Part shown: one piece after another, positions 7,516 to 14,911 of the stretch
How positions within the stretch are numbered: the stretch's first letter is position 1
Layout: every line of letters starts with the position of its first letter
From: an uncultured Bacilli bacterium
Lineage (GTDB): Bacteria; Bacillota_I; Bacilli_A; RF39; UBA660
Assembly (NCBI GenBank): GCA_947630585.1
Contig: CANRIE010000109.1
Span: 1 to 24,645 of the forward strand
Length of the DNA: 24,645 nt
Reading direction: 5' to 3'
Program-made: the position numbers and the translations under genes
Notes under the pieces: generated by a model
The model's input: the letters and a program-made list of their open reading frames with translations, nothing else
The model's database searches: none
Told to the model about the DNA's origin: nothing

Positions 7516-9235
7516 GATAACTTTAGTTTTATCAAGTAATATGAAAAGGATGCTTAAAAATAATGTTTTAGTAAGAAAATTAGTAGGAATTGAAACAGCT
7601 GGAAATATCAATGTTTTATTAACTGATAAAACGGGTACTTTAACTAAAGGAAAGTTAGAAGTTATTAATATCTTAAATGGAAATTTGGAAAGTTTAACTA
7701 AAAATGATTTAACTAATAAAAGAAATTATAAGTATTTAGATAGTTTAATTTATAATAATGATAGTATGTATGATAAAGATATGAATGTGATATCAGGAAA
7801 TTCTACAGATAGAGCAATTCTTAAATATTTAAATATGAATAAAGATAAAAAATATCAAGTTATTAATCAGAAACATTTTGATAGTAATTATAAATATAGT
7901 AGTGTTACTTTAAAAGATAAAGAAATTATTACTTATTATAAAGGAGCAAGTGAGGTTTTATTAAGTCACTGTACTAAATATTTAAAAAATGGGGAAGAAG
8001 TAAGATTAACTGATTTCGAAAGAATAAATAGGGAAATAAATAAGGCTACTTGTAAAGGTATTCGCGTTATTATGATGGCTTATAAAATAGGCAATGATAC
8101 TTTAAATGATTTAGTATTTATGGGATTAATTTATTTAAAAGATGAGTTAAGAGAAGAAGCGATTGAAGGAATTAATTTAATTAAAAAAGCAGGAATTAAG
8201 GTTATTATGATAACTGGGGATAGCAAAGAAACAGCTGTATCAATTGCCAAAGAAGTCGGAATAATGGGAGATAATGATCTCGCTTTAACAAGTAGTGAAC
8301 TAAAGATGCTAGATGACGTTACTTTAAAACAAAAGTTAGGTAGTATTAAAGTAATTGCAAGAGCCCTACCTGATGATAAAAGTAGGCTAGTTAGAGTAAT
8401 TGAAGATATGGATTTAATTGTTGGAATGACAGGCGATGGTGTGAATGACGCACCAGCCTTAAAAAAAGCAAATGTTGGGTTTGCCATGGGCTCAGGAACT
8501 GAGGTTAGTAAAGAAGCTGCAGATATAGTTATTCTTGATAATAATATTTTATCAATTAGTAAATCGATTCTTTATGGTAGGACAATATTTAAAAGTATCA
8601 GGAAGTTTATTATTTACCAATTAAGTGTTAATATGTGTGCGGTTTTCTTATCAATTATAGGACCATTTATTGGATTCACATCTCCAATTACAATTGTTCA
8701 AATGTTATGGCTTAATATGATAATGGATACGTTTGCTGCTTTAGCATTCTCTTTTGAACCACCCTTACTTGAATATATGGATGAAGAACCTAAGAAAAAT
8801 AATGAACCAATTATTAATAGTTATATGTATAATGAAATTGCTGTAACCTCAATTTATTCAGCAACCTTATGTATTTTATTTCTTAAATTGCCAATTGTAA
8901 GAACTATATTTAGAATTGGTGAAAATAATAAATATTTGATGACTGCATATTTCGCTTTATTTATCTTTGTTGGAATATTTAATTCTTTTAATGCGAGAAC
9001 TTATAGAATTAACGTGTTTTCTAATATTTTAAAAAATAAAATTTTCTTATTAGTAATTGGTTTTATTATAACTGTTCAAATTTATTTAATTTACTTTGGA
9101 GGGGATTTATTTCGAACTTATGGTTTAACTGCTAAAGAATTTGTTTTGATAATTCTTATCGCCTTAACTGTATTTCCAATTGATTTTTTAAGAAAATTAA
9201 TTTTAAAGAAGAAAAATTTAAAAAGAATGGTTTAA
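7501..9235 (+). pseudogene. P2-type (Ca2+-like) cation-transporting ATPase, C-terminal part, separated by element
   Basis: Continuation of the ATPase interrupted at 3590. The frame resumes with GLP of PEGLP in helix 4. The phosphorylation motif DKTGT follows (Asp330 of the restored protein), then the nucleotide-binding domain with YKGASE, TGDSKETA, the hinge motif TGDGVNDAPALKKANVGFAMG and helices 5-10. It is intact to the natural stop at 9233-9235. Separate translation could begin at TTG 7505 or ATG 7511 using AGAAGGG as a weak ribosome site, 12-19 bases after the recombinase stop, so some coupled synthesis is possible. It would lack the actuator domain and helices 1-3. The restored protein is 865 residues, a normal P2A/P2B length. 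The substrate is probably Ca2+, from the family. Confidence 0.93.
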
Positions 9236-9330
9236 ACTTTAAAAAGCAACTAAAAATTTACAAAAAGATACTAATTTTAGGTAGTGCAACTGCTAATATT
9301 TGCAATATAATTGTAGTGGAGGTGGAAAAA

Positions 9331-10752
9331 ATGCGTTTTTGTGATAAGTTATCAAATTTAAGAAGACAAAACAATATAACGCAAGAACAACTTGCTGATA
9401 GATTAGAAATTTCTAGGCAAGCAGTTTCAAAATGGGAATCAGGTGCATCAATTCCTGATATTTCTAAGATGATGGAACTTTGTAATATTTTAAATTGTAC
9501 TTTAGAAGATTTACTTGATGATGGAGTAATAGGAGGTAAAACAGAAACTAATAAAACAACACCTAAGAATTATTTTCAAGATTTTCTAAAATATATTTCT
9601 AAAGTTTACAATATGTTTTGTAGTATGAAACTTAAAGATATTTTAAAATGTTTATTTGAAATGCTAATTATCATTGGAATATTATTTATAACAGGACTTA
9701 TAATTTCATCAATTATTGAAGAATTTCTTTTTGAAGTCTTTGGATTAATTCCTAATGTTGGTTATTATATTGCTAATTTTTTAAATAGTATTGTTGTCAT
9801 CGGTTTAATTATATTAGCTTTAATAATATTCTTTCATTTATTTAAAATTCGTTATTTGGATTACTATGAAATAATTGAAGATAAAAATATAAGTGAAAAA
9901 GTAATTGAAAAACCAATTGAAGAAGAATATAAAGTTCCTAAAAAAGAAAAAATAATTATTAGAGACCCTAAACACTCAACATTCTCATTCTTTGAATTTT
10001 TATATAAAGTTCTAATCTTTATTTTAAAACTATTATCTATCTTTGCTTTAGCATTCGGAGTTATGTTCTTTGCTGGTTTTCTAATTGTCTTCTTTATAAG
10101 TTTATGGCATGCCTTAAATGGTATAATATTTATCTATTTAGCAATTGCTATTTTAGGAATTTTATGTTTTATTTATACATTCCTTGAAGTATTTTATTTC
10201 TTTATAACTTCAACTAAAGAACATTTTAAAAGAATCTTTATTATAGGAATTATAGGACTTATTCTTTTTGGACTTGGAACCGGTTTTGGTATTGCAACTT
10301 ATTTAAATTATCCTAATTATGACATTTCTTTAGAAGGAGTAACTAAAACTGAAAGTTATGAAATGCAAGATGATTTAGCTTTTGCTATTTTTGAAGACTA
10401 TTATGACCTTAAATATAATTATGTAATAGATGATAATTTAGATAATATTATTGTTGAAGTTAAATCAATTGGTAATTTTGAATTTCATTTACATCCTTTT
10501 GAATATGATTATCAATCTAATGAAAAGTATACAGTTTTAAGACCCCATTTTAATAGAAATGCTAAAGATATCTATGATTTACTTATTAAAAGTATAAAAG
10601 AGAAAAAATCTTTAATAGGAATATCTGATATGAATGATAATGATTTATATCAAATAACTATTAAAGTATCAAATGAAAATTATCAAAAGTTAAAAGAAAA
10701 TAGTGAAAACTATAATAAACATAAAGATTATTTCTATGCTACTTTAGAATAA
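9331..10752 (+). CDS. XRE-family regulator fused to a multi-pass membrane protein
   Basis: Protein of 473 residues. Residues 1-62 are a helix-turn-helix of the Cro/C1 type (ITQEQLADRLEISRQAVSKWESG). Five or so membrane helices follow (about 105-130, 145-171, 224-258, 265-293, 301-324), broken by a charged cytoplasmic stretch (about 180-215). The last 145 residues form a soluble domain (GVTKTESYEMQDDLAF...). ATG 9331 is chosen over GTG 9316 because GGAGGTGG (9318-9325) is its ribosome site. TATAAT at 9306-9311 is the -10, and a GTGCAAC-like half site (9284-9290) overlaps the -35 position. The N-terminal half resembles common Firmicutes HTH-membrane proteins whose signals are mostly unknown. 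It follows the ATPase with a 95-base gap and its own promoter. Confidence 0.8.
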   Translation: MRFCDKLSNLRRQNNITQEQLADRLEISRQAVSKWESGASIPDISKMMELCNILNCTLEDLLDDGVIGGKTETNKTTPKNYFQDFLKYISKVYNMFCSMKLKDILKCLFEMLIIIGILFITGLIISSIIEEFLFEVFGLIPNVGYYIANFLNSIVVIGLIILALIIFFHLFKIRYLDYYEIIEDKNISEKVIEKPIEEEYKVPKKEKIIIRDPKHSTFSFFEFLYKVLIFILKLLSIFALAFGVMFFAGFLIVFFISLWHALNGIIFIYLAIAILGILCFIYTFLEVFYFFITSTKEHFKRIFIIGIIGLILFGLGTGFGIATYLNYPNYDISLEGVTKTESYEMQDDLAFAIFEDYYDLKYNYVIDDNLDNIIVEVKSIGNFEFHLHPFEYDYQSNEKYTVLRPHFNRNAKDIYDLLIKSIKEKKSLIGISDMNDNDLYQITIKVSNENYQKLKENSENYNKHKDYFYATLE

Positions 10753-10758
10753 ACTAAA

Positions 10759-10778
10759 TTGTGCAACTAGTTGCACAA
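10759..10778. repeat. 20-bp perfect palindrome, copy 1
   Basis: Core GTGCAACTAGTTGCAC flanked by TT and AA; identical to the copy at 10913-10932. It begins 6 bases after the stop of the preceding gene. There is no T run, so it is not a terminator. It has the form of a dimeric repressor operator. Confidence 0.8.
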
Positions 10779-10912
10779 ATTGAATAAATGATATTATTTT
10801 AAAAAAATATTGAATAAAAATAGTTTAATTCCTTAATTTAAAAGGCTTTTAGATTATAATTATGAAATACATGAAAGTGTTTTACGATAACAAAAAAATG
10901 AAGATTAGGAAT

Positions 10913-10932
10913 TTGTGCAACTAGTTGCACAA
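10913..10932. repeat. 20-bp perfect palindrome, copy 2
   Basis: Identical to the copy at 10759-10778, 154 bases further on, and immediately before a bidirectional terminator. The 134 bases between the copies hold only a TATAAT-like box (10855-10860) and a 20-codon frame (10862-10924) without a ribosome site. Confidence 0.8.
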
Positions 10933-10935
10933 TTT

Positions 10936-10964
10936 AAAAAGTGAGATGATTATTCCCACTTTTT
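10936..10964. terminator. Bidirectional-looking terminator after the small XRE gene
   Basis: AAAAAGTG (10936-10943) pairs with CACTTTTT (10957-10964). A/T runs on both sides allow it to work for the minus-strand gene ending at 10963 and for transcripts from the left. Confidence 0.65.
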
Positions 10965-11259
10965 ATTTATATTTTGGAGGATTAGTTAAAGGCTCTTTTA
11001 AAAAGAAACAATATAAACTAATATCTAAGGCTCTTGCTAATTTATCAATAAAAACAATTGATACACCTTGTTCAACATTTTTTGCCGTTAAATTATATAA
11101 CATATTAGGACTACTATCAATTTCTTCAGCTAATTTTTCAATCGTAACAAAACCTTTATCATTCATGATTTTAGTATTATTAGAGTGATATCTATAATAA
11201 TTAATATTCTTACCAATTATCATCAATAAATCCTTTTTTTCTTTATTAGTATATTTCAT
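10963..11259 (-). CDS. Small XRE-family (Cro/C1-type) transcriptional regulator
   Basis: Protein of 98 residues, almost entirely one helix-turn-helix domain. It starts MKYTNKEKKDLLMIIGKNIN, then VTIEKLAEEIDSSPNMLYNL as the likely helix pair, then VSIVFIDKLARALDISLYCFF. GGAGGG (complement of 11265-11270) lies 5 bases before its ATG. It is divergent from the SipW-signal gene at 11417. The shared intergenic region has two similar inverted repeats, one just before this gene's ribosome site and one over the -35 of the divergent gene. The simplest reading is an autoregulated repressor that also controls the surface protein. An overlapping plus-strand frame in this interval is not coding. Confidence 0.85.
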   Translation of the reverse strand: MKYTNKEKKDLLMIIGKNINYYRYHSNNTKIMNDKGFVTIEKLAEEIDSSPNMLYNLTAKNVEQGVSIVFIDKLARALDISLYCFFLKEPLTNPPKYK

Positions 11260-11271
11260 ATTATCCCTCCA

Positions 11272-11290
11272 ATTAAGTAAGTAACTTAAT
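11272..11290. promoter_or_regulatory. Candidate operator 1 for the small XRE regulator
   Basis: ATTAAGT, 5 bases, ACTTAAT: a perfect 7-5-7 inverted repeat. It lies between the minus-strand promoter start region and the ribosome site of the regulator gene, a position suited to autorepression. Confidence 0.6.
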
Positions 11291-11304
11291 AAATTTCAGT
11301 ATTT

Positions 11305-11333
11305 ATTATCAATAAAATCTTGAGTTTTAACAA
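11305..11333 (-). promoter_or_regulatory. Promoter of the small XRE regulator gene
   Basis: Read on the minus strand: TTGTTA (11333-11328), 17-base spacer, GATAAT (11310-11305). The expected start is near 11298, just upstream of candidate operator 1. Confidence 0.5.
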
Positions 11334-11353
11334 TATATTGCAAACTTAAATAA

Positions 11354-11372
11354 ATTAAGTTATTTACTTAAA
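11354..11372. promoter_or_regulatory. Candidate operator 2, over the divergent -35
   Basis: ATTAAGT, 5 bases, ACTTAAA: same design as operator 1 with one mismatch. It covers the -35 position of the 11417 gene, so a bound regulator would block that promoter. Confidence 0.6.
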
Positions 11373-11391
11373 TTTATTTTCGTGTTATAAT
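11363..11391 (+). promoter_or_regulatory. Promoter of the SipW-signal surface protein gene
   Basis: TTTACT (11363-11368), 17-base spacer with an extended TG, TATAAT (11386-11391). Confidence 0.6.
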
Positions 11392-11416
11392 CCTTATATA
11401 CTAAAAGAGGTGTTTT

Positions 11417-13330
11417 ATGAAAAAGAATTTATTAATAATGATAATAACTTTAAGTTTGATATTAGTACTAGGTTCTAGTTATGCCTATTTAATATATACT
11501 AAAGAATCAAATAATAGTTATGTTATTAATGTAGGTACGTTAGAGGTTACATTTGTAGACTCAGAAACAGAGTTTTTAAATCTTACTAATATGTATCCAA
11601 TGACTGATGATGAAGGGAAGAGTTTAGAAGATGAACTTGTATTTGAAGTAAAAAATACTGGTAACTTAGTTGCTAATTATAATGTTTATATAGAAGAATT
11701 ATCAACTGATCCTGAATTTAAAACAGTTATAAAATATATAGTAAATAAAGATAATAAAGGTTATTCTGAACCTAAAATATTAAATGAAGATAAATATATA
11801 GAAAATAATGGTAAATTAAAAGTAGGGGAAACTTCTGAATATTATGTTAAAGTATGGCTTATGGAAACTGCTGATAATACTTATATGAATAAAGAATTTA
11901 AAGCTAAAGTAATAGTAGAAGGAAATCAAAATTTAGATAAGGGTATTCCTTTACTAGATACAATTAAAGAAGCAATTGCAAATCATACAACTGATACTTG
12001 TATTCCCACTATAACTGATGATAATGGAACGCCAGATAATCTTGAAGATGACACCATTTATTTTTCAGGAGATAATGATTGTGTTAACTTTAATTATGTA
12101 TGGTATTCAGGAAAATTATGGAGAATAACAGCCATAAATTCAGATGGAACAATTAAAGCAATAACTGAAGATTGTATAACAGCAATAGCATGGGGGGAAA
12201 ATTCAATTTATAGTTCTACAACTTGGGTTTATCAATGGTTAAATGAAGATTTTAAAGATACACTTTATAATTATGAAGAAATAATCGCGCAAAATGTGAA
12301 TTGGAATGCTTCTTTAGATGGAAATGATACCCCAGTAAGACCTCCAATTGATGGTAATGCCATTATAGTACAAGGAGATATAGGATTATTAAATGCCTAT
12401 GAATATTATCAGAGTTATAAAAATTTAAATTCATATGAAAATAGTTATTTAAATAATGGTTATTCTTGGTTTTTAATAACCAAAGATACTGGAGTTGGCG
12501 ATACTCATATACGATTTGTTAGTGGTAAAGGTGAAATAGCTCACGAGCGAGCAACTTCTGATATATCAAGTGTAAGGCCAGCAATTAATTTTAATTCAGA
12601 TGTTTTAACTATAAACGAAAATGATGGAAGCAAGAGTAGTCCCTACTTGATAATTGGGGACAAAGAAAAAGGACAAAATGGTGAAAAAGTAAATGAAAGA
12701 TTAAGCGGTGAATATGTTAATGTTGATGATAAAGTATATAGAATAGTCAGAATAGAAAATGAAACTGCAAAATTAACAAGTGTAGATTATGTAAGAGATG
12801 AAAATGAAATATTAACGAAAAAATTTACAGATAAATCAACTAATTATAAAGAAATAGTTAATAACGGAAATGAAACGTACTGGGGTGCATATTTGAATGG
12901 TACTTGGTTGACCGATAATTTAAAAAAATATATAACAGAAGGGACATATTATTTAGGCATTTATCCTACTGGAGTAAGTTATAAAAATACAATATGTTCA
13001 GTAAGTAATACAACAGAATCGATTGACACTTGTGCCAAAACAACAAGTACATGGCAAGGATTAGTGGGCCTGCCAAGAGTAGGTGAGATGTTCTCTGCTC
13101 AATTAGGGGAAGGATATCAAACATCAAGTAAGATGTGGCTAATAACAGCGACTAGTGGTAATTGGGTAGTTTATGTATATGGAAGTGGAGCTATGAATAG
13201 TCAAGATGCAGCATATTTTTCAGAAGCGGCACGACCTTCTATATATCTAAAATCAGAAGTTATAATAACAGGGGGAGATGGAATGAGTCCTGAAACTGCA
13301 TACACGATTGGTTTACCAAAATCAAATTAA
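11417..13330 (+). CDS. Exported protein with SipW-type signal, TasA-like N-terminal domain and two tandem C-terminal repeats
   Basis: Protein of 637 residues. The N-terminus (MKKNLLIMIITLSLILVLGSS, then YAYLIYTKESNNSYVINVGTL) matches SipW-dependent signal peptides. Residues about 35-170 form a beta domain of the TasA/camelysin kind, ending in KAKVIVEG. Two related domains follow. The first runs from about 190 to 415: YVWYSGKLWRITAINSDG, ending SVRPAINFNSDV...SPYLIIG. The second runs from about 428 to 634: YVNVDDKVYRIVRIENE, ending ARPSIYLKSEV...ETAYTIG. Their shared RP-x-I-x-(F/L)-x-S-(D/E)-V ending shows an internal duplication, resembling DUF6273-like domains. AAGAGGTG (11404-11411) supports the start. 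It is likely a surface or matrix protein controlled by the divergent XRE regulator. No sorting motif is seen at the C-terminus. Confidence 0.8.
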   Translation: MKKNLLIMIITLSLILVLGSSYAYLIYTKESNNSYVINVGTLEVTFVDSETEFLNLTNMYPMTDDEGKSLEDELVFEVKNTGNLVANYNVYIEELSTDPEFKTVIKYIVNKDNKGYSEPKILNEDKYIENNGKLKVGETSEYYVKVWLMETADNTYMNKEFKAKVIVEGNQNLDKGIPLLDTIKEAIANHTTDTCIPTITDDNGTPDNLEDDTIYFSGDNDCVNFNYVWYSGKLWRITAINSDGTIKAITEDCITAIAWGENSIYSSTTWVYQWLNEDFKDTLYNYEEIIAQNVNWNASLDGNDTPVRPPIDGNAIIVQGDIGLLNAYEYYQSYKNLNSYENSYLNNGYSWFLITKDTGVGDTHIRFVSGKGEIAHERATSDISSVRPAINFNSDVLTINENDGSKSSPYLIIGDKEKGQNGEKVNERLSGEYVNVDDKVYRIVRIENETAKLTSVDYVRDENEILTKKFTDKSTNYKEIVNNGNETYWGAYLNGTWLTDNLKKYITEGTYYLGIYPTGVSYKNTICSVSNTTESIDTCAKTTSTWQGLVGLPRVGEMFSAQLGEGYQTSSKMWLITATSGNWVVYVYGSGAMNSQDAAYFSEAARPSIYLKSEVIITGGDGMSPETAYTIGLPKSN

Positions 13331-13357
13331 TAGTTAGAAAAAAACTAACTATTTTTG
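13331..13357 (+). terminator. Intrinsic terminator of the surface protein gene
   Basis: TAGTTAG (13331-13337), A7 loop, CTAACTA (13345-13351), then TTTTT. Confidence 0.75.
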
Positions 13358-13414
13358 TCAACTTCATAAAAATTTCAAAAAAGTGTGATATACTTAAAAA
13401 TGGAGAGTGATCTT

Positions 13415-14827
13415 ATGTATGATGTTATAATTGTGGGAGCAGGTCCAGCTGGATTATTTGCAGCTTATGAACTTGTTAATAATCAAAAAGATTTAAAAGT
13501 ATTATTGATAGATCAAGGAAAATTTGCAGAACATAGAGTATGTTCTATGAATAAATATGGAACGAAATGTTTAAATTGTAAACCTTGTCAAATATTATCA
13601 GGATATGGAGGAGCAGGAACTTTTTCAGATGGTAAATTAAATTTTGTTCCAAAACTTGGAAAAAGTGATTTATATAAATATATGAGTTCTGATGAAGCAG
13701 AGAGTTTACTTAAAGATACGGAAGAAATCTTTAATAAATTTGGAATGGATAGTGATATTTATCCAACTAATATGGATGAAGCTTTAAAAATAAAAAAAGA
13801 AGTTAGTAAACAAGGAGCTAATTTACTAATTATAAAACAAAAACATTTAGGAAGTGATAAATTACCAGGTTATATTGAAGGATTTACTAACTTTTTAAAA
13901 GATAAAGGAGTTACTTTACTTGAATCGGTAGAAGTTTTAGATATTCAAGATGAAAAAGAAAAAATAATTGTTAGTTGTCTTGAAAAGAAGAAAAAAACTA
14001 AATATGAAGGTAAGTATGTTGTTGTTGCACCTGGAAGAACTGGTGCTAAATGGATTCAAGAACTTGCTGATAAATATAAAATTCCATACTTATCTCAAAG
14101 TATTGAAATTGGAGTTCGGGTTGAAGTTCGAAAAGAATTATTAGAAGATTTATGTAGTGTTATCTATGACCCATCAATTTTTATTAAAACGAAAACTTAT
14201 GGAGATGAAATTAGAACTTTTTGTACTAATCCAGGAGGGTATGTAACAAAAGAAAACTATTATGGTTATATCTGTGTTAATGGTCATGCTTTAAAAGAAA
14301 AAAAATCTAATAACTCAAACTTTGCTTTCATTAGTAAAGTTAATTTAACAGAACCTGTTACAAATACAAGAGAGTATGGAGAATCAATTGCTCGAATTGC
14401 TAATGTTTTAGGTGACTCAAAGCCAATTATTCAAACGCTTGGTGACTTAAAGAAATTTAGAAGAACTAGAATGAGTAGACTAGAAAAACAATTTATAACT
14501 CCAACTTTAAAAGATTGTGTTCCTGGTGATTTAGCCCTTGTTATGCCTCATCGAATTATTACAAATATTATTGATGGCTTAGAAGCCCTTGATAAAATTA
14601 TTCCTGGAGTTAATAATGATGAAACTTTGTTATATGGACCTGAAATAAAATTCTTTAGTAATGAAATCGAAACTGATAATAAATTTAAAGCCCATGATAT
14701 GAATGTTTACTTTATTGGAGATGGTGCAGGAAAAGCAGGCAATATTGTAATTGCAGCAGCAACGGGACTTGTTGCAAGCCGAGATATTTTAGAAAGAATT
14801 AAAGAAAAAAGCAAAGTTACTAATTAA
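13415..14827 (+). CDS. FAD-dependent dehydrogenase / NAD(P)/FAD oxidoreductase (COG2509-like)
   Basis: Cytosolic flavoprotein of 470 residues. The dinucleotide-binding motif is at the N-terminus (YDVIIVGAGPAGLFAAYEL, Gly8/Gly10/Gly13 pattern). A cysteine-rich segment follows (CSMNKYGTKCLNCKPCQ), then the glycine-rich GYGGAGTFSDGKLN typical of this family. A second FAD contact lies near the C-terminus (VYFIGDGAGKAGNIVIAAATG). The substrate of this group is not established. ATG 13415 is chosen over GTG 13385 because GGAGAG (13402-13407) sits 7 bases upstream, and TGATATACT (13386-13394) is an extended -10 that would leave the GTG outside the transcript. It is a single-gene unit between a terminator and the next promoter. 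No hairpin with a T run follows it. Confidence 0.88.
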   Translation: MYDVIIVGAGPAGLFAAYELVNNQKDLKVLLIDQGKFAEHRVCSMNKYGTKCLNCKPCQILSGYGGAGTFSDGKLNFVPKLGKSDLYKYMSSDEAESLLKDTEEIFNKFGMDSDIYPTNMDEALKIKKEVSKQGANLLIIKQKHLGSDKLPGYIEGFTNFLKDKGVTLLESVEVLDIQDEKEKIIVSCLEKKKKTKYEGKYVVVAPGRTGAKWIQELADKYKIPYLSQSIEIGVRVEVRKELLEDLCSVIYDPSIFIKTKTYGDEIRTFCTNPGGYVTKENYYGYICVNGHALKEKKSNNSNFAFISKVNLTEPVTNTREYGESIARIANVLGDSKPIIQTLGDLKKFRRTRMSRLEKQFITPTLKDCVPGDLALVMPHRIITNIIDGLEALDKIIPGVNNDETLLYGPEIKFFSNEIETDNKFKAHDMNVYFIGDGAGKAGNIVIAAATGLVASRDILERIKEKSKVTN

Positions 14828-14911
14828 TATTTAACATAAAAATGTCAAATAACTAAAAATAATTTAATTAAATTACTAAATTTGTGTTATTATAATAATA
14901 AGGATGGAGAT

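Noticed and set aside
9236..9300. Terminator after the ATPase gene
   Set aside because: Only an imperfect CTAAAAATT/AATTTTAG pairing with a long loop and no T run; too weak to call.
10862..10924. 20-codon frame between the two palindromes
   Set aside because: No ribosome site; its stop lies inside the palindrome; too short to support.
10925..11188. Plus-strand frame of 87 codons
   Set aside because: It lies antisense to the small XRE gene, which has a helix-turn-helix, a good ribosome site and a promoter; the plus frame has no family signal.
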